DNA of 40,719 bases from CAWAPS01 sp963783945 (lineage in GTDB: Bacteria > Actinomycetota > Acidimicrobiia > Acidimicrobiales > Palsa-688). The notes under the pieces were generated by a model that did not search any database, had not been told where the DNA came from, and saw only the letters and a program-made list of their open reading frames with translations. A program made the position numbers and the translations under genes. Below, one piece after another: positions 33,661 to 40,719 of the stretch. The DNA is taken from contig CAWAPS010000001.1 in assembly GCA_963783945.1 (NCBI GenBank), forward strand, positions 1-40,719, read 5' to 3'. Within the stretch, counting starts at the first letter, position 1; every line of letters starts with the position of its first letter.

Positions 33661-34184
33661 CTGAACGGCCTGGCACGCGCGATGGACGCGCGAGTGGAAG
33701 CCGGGGTTGATAGTGGACAGGGATCCTCGAGGTCCGACCGCAGCGACCCCTTGGAGAAAGGGTAAATTGCCGGGCTGAGACGAGCCGCTCGGCAGGGTCA
33801 GGGCAGGCCCGCTCGCCCCGCTCGCGACCGGCGAGGCGGTGAGCTCAGCCGCTGGGGTGCCGTCCCGTCCGAGCAGGCGGTCCAGCCACCCCGGGTACCA
33901 CCAGGCCGCCGGGCCCAGGATAGTCATGGTGGCCGGGACGATCAGGAGCCGGATGATGGATGCGTCCACCACGATGGCTGCCGCAAGCCCCACTCCGATG
34001 ACCTTGAGATCCAGGCTGTGGAGGTCACGAAGCTACCGAACACCAGCGCCATGATCAGGGCTGCGGAGGCGATGACCCTTCTGGGACGGACGCTGAGCCC
34101 CACAACTGCCATCCTAACTGGCCCCTTCCCGGAATGAACCCAGCGCTCCCTCCAGGAGGCTATAAATGCACCTGCGGACGTCAA
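33661..34184 (-). pseudogene. MMPL/RND-type transporter C-terminal fragment
   Basis: Two minus-strand frames line up. First AVVGLSVRPRRVIASAALIM with ALVFGSFVTS, then, after a shift near 34020, DLKVIGVGLAAAIVVDASII and RLLIVPATMTILGPAAWWYP, closing with GWLDRLLGRDG. This is the final transmembrane bundle of MMPL lipid exporters (the A-x-x-VDA-x-x-R-x-x-x-VPA motif). The large N-terminal part is missing. The reading runs into the tRNA repeat, so the fragment end coincides with the island edge. Confidence 0.78.
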
Positions 34185-34247
34185 AGGGGCGCCAGCGGGG
34201 AAGAGGGGTTATCTCCATCTCAGACAGTCTCCAGCGGTAGCCCGTAG

Positions 34248-34586
34248 CTCCGCTCGTCAGACTCTGCCCCTACAACGAAGGCAACTCGAGTCAAGGGCAT
34301 CAAGGCGGCAACTGCAACAGCGATACTGGCCGCCCTGTGGCCGAAACATCACATGGTCTTTGACGAAAAGGTACTTCACATCGGCAACGCCCTGCTGGTC
34401 GAACAGGACGACATGTGGCTGAACCGCACCAACTCACCCTTCCCCGAGGCGACCATGGAGGCTTACGGTAAAGTCCTCCCGAAGTTCCGGAGTGTTGCCG
34501 TAGAGCACGGCGTTCAGTTGCTAGAAGTAGAGCGGGCCTCGTTCACCCTAAGCGACAAGTTGGGGACGCAAGCAGACCGACCGTGA
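34248..34586 (+). pseudogene. Fragment of unknown protein with HhH-like segment
   Basis: The frame contains TRVKGIKAATATAILAALWP, KHHMVFDEKVLHIGNALLVE and SPFPEATMEAYGKVLPKFRS, ending RASFTLSDKLGTQADRP. The L-x-KGI-x-x-A-TA-x-x-LA helix pair followed by a VFDE segment resembles a helix-hairpin-helix module of base-excision-repair-like proteins. The first ATG is at 34353, inside this module, and the beginning is missing. I do not recognise a named family. Confidence 0.35.
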
Positions 34587-34905
34587 CACCAGTACATCGA
34601 TGCCCTGAATGAACTGCTTGGCGCGGGTCCCCCCGTGTGACGGGTCAGAACACGCCGAAACCCGGCGGTCTGAGATAGTCGGCCCGCGGGATTTGGGGAT
34701 GCAAAATATGGGACAGTTCGGAATGGACGAACTCCTCATCCTGTAGCCGGCCGTCGCCCAGGCGACACCATCAGCGATTGAGATCTGACCGTCGCGTAAC
34801 TCCCTTCTACATCGGATCATTCGTCGCCGGCCCCTCTGAGGACCAAGGTAGGTCCAGCAACCCCCCTACTTCCCGTTCTGTGCAGAGCGTGCATACTGAA
34901 GGACG
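34587..34905. other. Stretch without a recognisable gene
   Basis: No coding or structural signal beyond short open frames. It includes the upstream region of the HEPN-peptidase gene. Confidence 0.35.
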
Positions 34906-36266
34906 ATGAGTGAACGTGCTGGCGAGGCTTCTGGACTGAGCTGGACCGTTCTGGCAACGGTTCTCTGCTTACTTGCTAGCGAGGTTTGTCCTTTCGTAGA
35001 CGACCGCATGTCTGAGCGTTACGGGCCCGATTGGTTGTCGACCCATGGGCCGCCCTCGTTGGATCATCCGAACATCACCGATCCAGCCGTCGCGTTGCGG
35101 ACGATCGTCACGCGGGGCATGGACTTCCTAGATTTCGGCGATGACGGAAGACGGATTGCAGACCGGCTAGTACAAGCTCGTAATCGGCTCTTCCATTTCG
35201 CATTGCTTTCTCTGAACGAAGCTCGAGCGATCCTCATGGACGTGGCGGCCCTATTGAAGACCCTAGGATCGGATTGGGCAGGCAAAGTCGAATCAGTAGT
35301 CCAGGATCCTGCAGGAGACGCCTTTGAGACGATCTTAAACTTTGTGCTATCTCAGCAGGTCCCTGTTGACGTCAATCGACTCATGTTTGTGACGCCGCAC
35401 GACTTAATGAGGGTCTACCGTGCCTCACCACGAGAGGGAGCATTGATCGAGGAATGGCGTCGATTCCGAACGGCAGCAGGACAGCTCGACATTTCATCGT
35501 TCCCGGACCATTCAGCCACGACCGAGGCCAGAGAACTTTCGTTCAATGACAAGGCGTTCTTGAGTTCTAGACGGAATGTGAAGCCTATACTCCGTGATGT
35601 GGACGGGTTTCAGATTTTCGATGAGGGTGTGACTCCATGGGTGCCGGTCTTCCTTGACGAGTGGGTCTCAACGCTCCTGCCGGAAATCGAGCGCTACCTC
35701 GGACAGCGGTGGCCTGAGCGCATACCGATAATTCTCTCATTGCACAGCGCGGACTCGGCAAGGTTCCCGCCCGATGCAGGCTTGGACCGCGACCTGCTGT
35801 CACCCGAGTCCACGGAGGAAGACGAGTCAGAGGCACCAGAGACTGATCCCGACGCGCTCGAGCGTCGTTGGTGGTCCTACGCGTACGGCATCGCAACTAG
35901 GGTATCCGAACAGCATAATCCGCCCACAGGAGTCGGGCTGGGGTCGCCTGCCGTTTACCTGAATGTCGAGCACATCGAGAGGCTCGCCGCTCAGCTGCAG
36001 GTGCAGCCAGAGGCTCTTATTGCCGCGAAGTGGCTCATGAGCTCTCGCACATAGTCCGCGGCCACACAGACGACCACCACGCTACTCACGGATGGTTTCG
36101 TGAAGGGGATGCTCAACGAGATAGCTGGTCTGTTCTCACATCACTTCTTGGTAGTACGAGGCGGCTGACTGCCCGCGAGGCCCGCGCAGCACAAGCGCTG
36201 ATGGCACGGCAGCAACCGGACGCTTACCAGTATTTTGGCGATTTCCAGGCAGGGGTGTTGCAGTAG
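34906..36266 (+). pseudogene. HEPN_Swt1-like domain plus HELSH metallopeptidase, one frameshift
   Basis: From ATG 34906 the first 382 codons give an N-terminal helical domain: SWTVLATVLCLLASEVCPFV, then RYGPDWLSTHG and RIADRLVQARNRLFHF. The R92-N-x-x-x-H97 motif with this surrounding is that of Swt1-like HEPN domains, which are often RNases or RNA-binding modules in conflict systems. A middle region of unknown fold follows, with an acidic loop (STEEDESEAPETDPDA). At about 36030 a one-base shift ends the frame, while the next frame carries VAHELSHIVRGHTDDHHATH, the zinc-binding HExxH of metallopeptidases, and REGDAQRDSW, ending at 36266. Read together it is one protein of about 450 aa. If the shift is an error the gene is intact; if real, the peptidase is lost. 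Confidence 0.65.
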
Positions 36267-36360
36267 GCTCCCGCCCACATTTCACCGGACCCCCAGGTCT
36301 TTCAGGTGGAACTACTCCAAGTCACCAATCCTTCTCACCCTCCCTCTTACCGAAGTTCCG

Positions 36361-36603
36361 ATGTGGCCGATCCTCGAGAAGCCTCAGGTTGGAGACCTTG
36401 TTTTCTTGCGTGTTAACCTTCCAAAGTCGCTCGCGGGGCCATGGGTCATCGTCGCCATTGCCGCGAGCCGAGGATTGGACATCCCAAAGATTTGTTATCT
36501 GTGGTGCAAACCGAGGAGGAAGATCGCCGACAATCGGGTTCCGAGGCATTTCGGTATAGACCTCCTCTGGTTTGGCTCCAACTCCGACGTACTACCAACA
36601 TGA
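36361..36603 (+). CDS. Small hypothetical protein, 80 aa
   Basis: ATG 36361; no clear ribosome site. MWPILEKPQVGDLVFLRVNL, then GPWVIVAIAASRGLDIPKIC and YLWCKPRRKIADN: a small beta-rich protein, SH3-like in pattern (GD-x-V-x-L), ending LLWFGSNSDVLPT. Its stop overlaps the next start as ATGA, evidence that both are translated. It follows the HEPN-peptidase gene and may belong to it. Confidence 0.45.
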   Translation: MWPILEKPQVGDLVFLRVNLPKSLAGPWVIVAIAASRGLDIPKICYLWCKPRRKIADNRVPRHFGIDLLWFGSNSDVLPT

Positions 36604-36788
36604 GGATGGGTCCTGTTCCGGAATCGATTAAACTCGTGACAAGACCGGTCCATGTATGCGCTATTGATGAGGTCAACCTGGAGGAGCTGGCAGACAGCCT
36701 GCCGACGAAGAGCGAAGACGCGATCTCCGACTTCGAGGGCGAGAGAACGGCCATCAGGACGACATCGCGGGTCGCAGGGGATCGTTGA
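36600..36788 (+). CDS. Small hypothetical protein, 62 aa
   Basis: ATG 36600 overlaps the TGA of the preceding gene (ATGA). MRMGPVPESIKLVTRPVHVC, AIDEVNLEELADSLPTKSED, then an acidic/basic tail. No family recognised. Translational coupling with the preceding 80-aa gene is likely. Confidence 0.45.
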   Translation: MRMGPVPESIKLVTRPVHVCAIDEVNLEELADSLPTKSEDAISDFEGERTAIRTTSRVAGDR

Positions 36789-36918
36789 GTGGGATCCGTT
36801 TGACGACTGGTGATGACGCTTCCTCTATGGGTTCCGCAGACCCGATTGTGGAGCGTTGGCTTCGGGGAGTCGAGGTTGTCGGGTAGCAGGTGCTCCTAAG
36901 GTCGGAGATGACGCGGCG

Positions 36919-38542
36919 GTGCCTAGCTACTTGCCCCTGAAGAAGCCGATGTGAGCGGAGGGTTCCGTTGGGCACTTGGTTCAGGGGGCGTGAGGTCGGG
37001 GTCGGCCCCGATCTCGATGTTTTCAGGGTTGTCCGCCGGTCGATCGTGATCATTGGGAGCTGACCAGCGTTGCGATCTTGACCAGGTTGTGGTTGAAGAC
37101 CCCGTGGCCGCACCAGGTCTTGGTGCCTTCGAGTCCGTCGATGCGGGTCCTGCTCCATCCGAAGTCTCGTTTGAGGCAGCTGATGCGTCCCTCGCTTCCT
37201 GTCCGCCACCGGACCAGGTCTTGGAACGACTCCTGGTTCTCGACCGCTCGTCGGGCGGCGCTGGGTTTGCCCTTGGTCGGAAGCACCACCTGGCGAACGC
37301 CGAGTTCGCGGAGCGATTCCCCGACGGCCGTTTCGCCATAGCCGCGGTCGGCGGTGACCGCGTCGGGGATGACGTTGGCCCGCTGGCTGATGCGCTGGAT
37401 CGCGGGAGCGAGCATGGGGGCATCGGGTGGGTTGCCGATGAAGACGGCGTGGTCGAGGACGATGCCGTCCTCGTTGTCGACCACCTGGGCCTTGTAACCG
37501 AACTCGACCGGTTTACCCAGCCGACCCTTGCGGATGGGCCGGGCGTCGGGGTCGTGCAGCGACACGAGACGGGTGGACCCGTCGGGCACGTTGCCGGCCA
37601 GGCGTTGGCGGGTCTGGCGGGCGATGCGGGCCACCCGCTCTGCGGTCACCTCGAGGTCGTTGGCGACGACTTCGAGCCTGGCTGGCGCAGCCCGGCCCAG
37701 TTGGCGGAGTCTCCGTCGGGCGTTGACCGCCACCCGACGGGCCTCGCGGATGGCGTCGGAAGCGATGCGGGCCATGCGGGCGTTGATGGCCATGACCTCG
37801 CCCTTTGCCTCCTCGGTTCGCCGACGGAGGTTCGCCCCGATCGAGCGGGCGTGACGCCGCACCAGATGGGTGCGGTCTCGGGTCTTGACCCGGGGGGCGA
37901 GGCCACCGGCCTTCAGACGCTGGACCGCTTTGGCCATCTTGGCCACGCCCTTGGCCAGCAGTCCCGAGTCGGTCGGGTAGGCGACATCGGCGGGAACCAC
38001 GGTGGTGTCGGCCCGGACCCGGTCGGTCTTTAGGAGCTTCGCCGCCACGGCTGTGGCCAGCAGCGCCTCGTTGAGACCGTCGACGGCCGAGGACCCGCAG
38101 CGGGTCGTGATCTTCATCAGCGTGGTCGGGTGCGGGACCGCCACGCCGAGGGGGATCCGGCAGAAACGCTGCCAGGAGATCGAGTCGGCGACCTCCCGGC
38201 ACAGCGGCTCGAAGCCGAGCCGGTAGCGGTACTTCAAGAACATCAGCCGCAGGTACGTCTCGATCGGCACCGACGGCCGCCCCAGCACCGAGTGGAAGTG
38301 CGCCCTGAACGGCTCGAAGAACACCGGGTCGTCCAACAGCCGGTCGACCCTCTCCAACTCGTCAGGCAACCCGAGGCACATCTCGGGCAGGATCGCTTCC
38401 CACAAGGTGGGCTGAGCGTTTACCGTTCTCAACATGATGGCCTCGATCCGTACTAGTCCTACGGGTCGAGGCCATCATCGCCGATCGGGGCGAGAACCGC
38501 GAGGACCTACCCCGAGTTTTTCAGGGGCAAGTAGCTAAGCAC
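36919..38542 (-). mobile_element. ISNCY/IS1202-like insertion sequence (1624 bp)
   Basis: Terminal inverted repeats of about 27 bp: the left end begins GTGCCTAGCTACTTGCCCCT (36919) and the right end, read on the other strand, GTGCTTAGCTACTTGCCCCT (38542), agreeing in all but about three positions. One transposase gene lies inside on the minus strand. No clear target duplication (left flank GACGCGGCG, right flank GCCGCCGAG). It abuts the broken tyrosine recombinase at 38543. Confidence 0.85.
37050..38435 (-). CDS. ISNCY (IS1202)-family transposase
   Basis: 461 aa from ATG 38435. The N-terminal region LRLMFLKYRYRLGFEPLCRE and VADSISWQRFCRI is the usual DDE-transposase entry domain. The acidic residues appear in VRADTTVVPADV, DAVTADRGYGE and RWRTGSEGRISCLKRD, ending GWSRTRIDGLEGTKTWCGHG and VFNHNLVKIATL. 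Between the first and second Asp sits a long basic helical insertion (residues about 165-275). No frameshift. Likely functional. Confidence 0.9.
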   Translation of the reverse strand: MLRTVNAQPTLWEAILPEMCLGLPDELERVDRLLDDPVFFEPFRAHFHSVLGRPSVPIETYLRLMFLKYRYRLGFEPLCREVADSISWQRFCRIPLGVAVPHPTTLMKITTRCGSSAVDGLNEALLATAVAAKLLKTDRVRADTTVVPADVAYPTDSGLLAKGVAKMAKAVQRLKAGGLAPRVKTRDRTHLVRRHARSIGANLRRRTEEAKGEVMAINARMARIASDAIREARRVAVNARRRLRQLGRAAPARLEVVANDLEVTAERVARIARQTRQRLAGNVPDGSTRLVSLHDPDARPIRKGRLGKPVEFGYKAQVVDNEDGIVLDHAVFIGNPPDAPMLAPAIQRISQRANVIPDAVTADRGYGETAVGESLRELGVRQVVLPTKGKPSAARRAVENQESFQDLVRWRTGSEGRISCLKRDFGWSRTRIDGLEGTKTWCGHGVFNHNLVKIATLVSSQ

Positions 38543-39131
38543 GCCGCCGAGATCCTGTCGGCCGAGGAGGTTCAACGCTTAGTGAACGCCTGCCGGCATA
38601 TCCGGGACCGATTCTTTCTGGCCGTGCTGTACGAGACGGGGACCGGGTCGGTCAGGCGTTGGGCCTGCGCCATGAGGACCTTGTGTCCCGGCAGCGGCTG
38701 GTGCGCATCGTTGCCCGGCCGGACAATCCCAGTGGCGCTCGGGCCAGAGCAGGGTGGACATGAGGTTTGTGTGTCGGGGGAGCTCGTGTGCCTGTACTCG
38801 GACTACATGGTTGACGAGTACGGCAGCCTGGAGAGCGATTTCGTATTCGTGAATCTGTGGGGCGGCCCTTCGGGGCGCCGCTGACCAAGGACGCGGTGAA
38901 CGAGATGACCGGTTCACTGCGGCGACGCACCGAGGTGTATTTCATGCCGCACATGTTGCGTCACACGCATGCCACTCAGCTTGAGCGCCTGGGTGTGCCG
39001 ATCGAGGTGATCCCCGACAAATGAGCCACGGCGCGCTGTCCACCACGGTGAAGACCTACATCCATATCGGAGTGGAGGATCAGCGTTCAGCCCTGCAGGC
39101 GGCCGGTTTCTGGGGGGAGGCCACCGGGTAA
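38543..39131 (+). pseudogene. Tyrosine recombinase, truncated by IS and frameshifted
   Basis: Starts inside the gene at the IS end: AEILSAEEVQRLVNACRHIR, DRFFLAVLYETG, then in other frames ALGLRHEDLVSRQRLVRIVA, FVFVNLWGGP, LTKDAVNEMTGSLRRRTEVY, and the catalytic YFMPHMLRHTHATQLERLG, HGALSTTVKTYIHIG. H-x-L-R-H and TY-I-H correspond to the His/Arg and Tyr active-site residues. At least three frameshifts and one stop (after VIPDK, 39022-39024) are present. It ends GFWGEATG at TAA 39129-39131, overlapping the next start (TAATG). Confidence 0.78.
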
Positions 39132-39560
39132 TGACCGCGGTGTTGGCTCCTATGGCCGTGCCGGCTGTCAAAGCGTGGGCCGAGGTATTAGCGGAGGCGA
39201 TCCGGCCAGAGTTCGCCGTGACGGTGTACTGGCCCGCTGAGGACGATCGGGTATGTCGCCTCGGTCGTCTGGAGGCCGACTGCCGGTCGCACGCCTGCGG
39301 TCGGGGCTGTGCGGCATGCATCGAAGCCGTTGCAGGCCGAGGGAACCCCGGATCTTGATCTCTCGCCTACGGCCCTCTGCAACCGTCTCGTCGGCATCGT
39401 CCACGGCTTCCTCGACCACCACACGCTCTACAGGGAGAACACCGCCTGTGCCAGCGAAGCGAACAAAGATGGGCCAAGCCGCTTGACTTCTACAACCGAG
39501 GGATGTCTAGATCTCGGACAGACCGGCGCGATGCCCGGCCTCCCGTAACAACGCGCCCGC
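39131..39560 (+). pseudogene. Second recombinase-operon gene, decayed
   Basis: ATG 39131 overlaps the TAA of the preceding recombinase. MTAVLAPMAVPAVKAWAEVL, AEAIRPEFAVTVYWPAEDDR, then the frame becomes poor and ends at 39358. A neighbouring frame (39309-39548) gives TPDLDLSPTALCNRLVGIVH. The coupled start suggests a second gene of a tandem recombinase unit; such units are known in actinobacteria. No catalytic residues are seen, so its identity is open. Confidence 0.4.
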
Positions 39561-39845
39561 GATTCATGACCACCAATATCGGCGAATGGTAGGTAAGTGG
39601 CGAGCGACGGCCCGACCGGTTCACGCTGAAGTGCAGGCCTCCGTTAGTCAAGCAGGCTTGGGACGGATGGTCCCAGCTGAACAGCAAGGTAACCGGCTCG
39701 AGAAGGGAGGACAAGCCGGACAGGACCTCACAGCCCTGTGGGATCATCGTGGTCGTCGACACGGAGACGTAAGGCCCGTGATCGGCAGTCCAGAAGATGC
39801 GGCCTCCCCGGCTGATATCGGCCTGAGGCGCGCTGGTGGACATTC
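39561..39845. other. Stretch without a recognisable gene
   Basis: Open frames on both strands only; no motif. Confidence 0.3.
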
Positions 39846-40365
39846 ACGGACCGGGCCGCCCCGTTCACCCTGGGACGACATGCCAAGCTGTGGCAGAATC
39901 TGCCGTTGCACGGCTTCCGCTGCCCGGAGTCTCTGCCGCCGCGATGTTTTTGGGCCGCGGGCGACGCCGACCAAATCTTCAACGGGGCGCCCGTCACGGT
40001 GACCGTTACCCACGCTCCCTTTCCCAAGGCGTACGATGGGGAACTCGTCGCCGATCGCCTCCGGTTCCACCCCCACGCCCGCGACCTGGTCCGGATCGAT
40101 CCCCGCCAGCTGCTGGCCACCAGCCCGGCATCCAGGCCCCGCTGTCGACCACTACCTCGGCAGCCGCTACCAACGTTGGGACTCCCGTACGCCAGCCTCA
40201 CAATCCGGGCCAACAAGTACCGTCCTCTACCGATATGTGCATCCGACGGCGGATGGGGGAGTGATGATCTTCGCCGGCCACCACCGCGCCACGGCAGCCC
40301 TGCTGCAAGGCCATCTTCTGATGGCGCGTCAGATAACCGGTGGTGTTGAAAGCGGCCGGCCGTGA
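39846..40365 (+). pseudogene. ParB-like domain protein, frameshifted
   Basis: First frame: KLWQNLPLHGFRCPESLPPR, then VTVTHAPFPKAYDGELVADR and ARDLVRIDPRQLLAT. After a shift near 40125 the second frame continues AVDHYLGSRYQRWDS, then VLYRYVHPTADGGVMIFAGH and HRATAALLQGHLLMARQITG. The I-x-P-x-x-L, (V/I)xxYL and GHHR-A-x-AL motifs are those of ParB/sulfiredoxin-like folds. It is not a chromosomal ParB, as no helix-turn-helix domain is visible. Likely part of the mobile region at this end. Confidence 0.5.
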
Positions 40366-40719
40366 GGTGGGTGACCCACTCCTCATGATCGGCCAGGAGC
40401 GACGCCGAAGTCCTCGGATATGCACACCGCTGACGCCACCCAAGCGGCATCAGCGGTCGCGGCAGCTCGGCGCCGTCGTCCCGTCCGACAGGTCGCCATC
40501 GAAACACTTCGCATCATGGAGCACCGAGGAATGGATAGCCACCCACGTCACGGCTGATTCGGCCATTGAACCCCCCGACCAGAACGGTCGGTGACACGCA
40601 CAGACCCTTGTTCGGAGTCGCACCAAAGGGCAGCTCCAAGCAGGCGCCCGCAGCGTCGCCAGCCGAATGATGCCTGGCGTGGCCGTGCGGAGCGAACTCT
40701 CGAGAGGCCCGCAGCCGTT
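40366..40719. other. Window end, no recognisable gene
   Basis: One plus-strand frame (to 40594) ends FASWSTEEWIATHVTADSAI and on to a stop, with no known motif. Confidence 0.3.

Noticed and set aside
37053..38033. Plus-strand 326-codon frame
   Set aside because: Antisense shadow of the ISNCY-like transposase; composition is not protein-like.
39728..40507. Minus-strand 259-codon frame
   Set aside because: Arg/Gly/Pro-rich GC artefact antisense to the ParB-like frame.
1..40719. CRISPR array
   Set aside because: The only regular repeats are in-frame coding repeats (24 bp and 33 bp) without spacers, and isolated duplications.

Overview
The window looks like a piece of a high-GC actinobacterial chromosome, possibly a deep-branching class such as Acidimicrobiia. 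Support comes from GC-rich coding, GTG/TTG starts, an actinobacterial-type collagen-like secreted protein, LuxR-ATPase and MMPL remnants, and a redoxin of the WAxxUGC type. It is an accessory, decaying region. Intact genes sit among pseudogenes, IS elements, tRNA-derived direct repeats and recombinase remnants. Many genes are split by single-base shifts, so real decay and assembly or sequencing error both have to be considered.

Layout. 0-5 kb: frameshifted collagen-like exported protein, fragments of a LuxR-type ATPase and an NTF2-like protein, a frameshifted alpha/beta hydrolase, an ISL3 transposase remnant, and a two-gene hypothetical unit with a good promoter. 5.7-12 kb: catabolic block with a degenerate copy of a flavin dehydrogenase segment, an SDR / carboxymuconolactone-decarboxylase-like / EthD run, a TauD-type dioxygenase, and the full-length flavin dehydrogenase (KstD-like). 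11.8-13.3 kb: an 827-bp IS6-family element abutting a truncated TRIC-type channel gene.

13.4-19.6 kb is the most distinctive part. A 539-aa protein has an N-terminal LQ..AGNAAV motif, a long charged coiled coil and a C-terminal guanyl-specific RNase domain. A barstar-like immunity gene follows 5 nt later. Next come a redoxin with an in-frame TGA in WAPY-TGA-GC followed by a strong hairpin (probable selenocysteine insertion), a membrane protein, and a second protein with two LQ..GNRA motifs, seven 11-residue repeats and hydrophobic segments. The two large proteins look like orphan cargo of an extracellular contractile injection system or a related polymorphic-toxin system. No structural genes of such a system are in the window.

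19.6-27.3 kb: an IS110 remnant with a structured non-coding flank, a second 827-bp IS6 copy, a hisA/priA remnant, thiamine salvage genes thiD and tenA, a small-protein cluster ending in a PRC-barrel protein (probable stress functions), and an amidohydrolase. 27.5-34.2 kb: a decayed island. An integrase C-terminus lies beside a tRNA-Ile 3' fragment, and an almost identical 63-bp copy of that fragment lies 5.57 kb away, next to an excisionase-like gene. Between them are SDR genes and pseudogenes, a GH15 glucoamylase fragment and an AhpD-like protein; an MMPL remnant lies just outside. 34.9-40.4 kb: a HEPN_Swt1-like domain followed, across a frameshift, by an HELSH metallopeptidase domain; two ATGA-coupled small genes; an ISNCY/IS1202-like element with 27-bp inverted repeats; a broken tyrosine recombinase coupled by TAATG to a second decayed gene; and a broken ParB-like domain protein.
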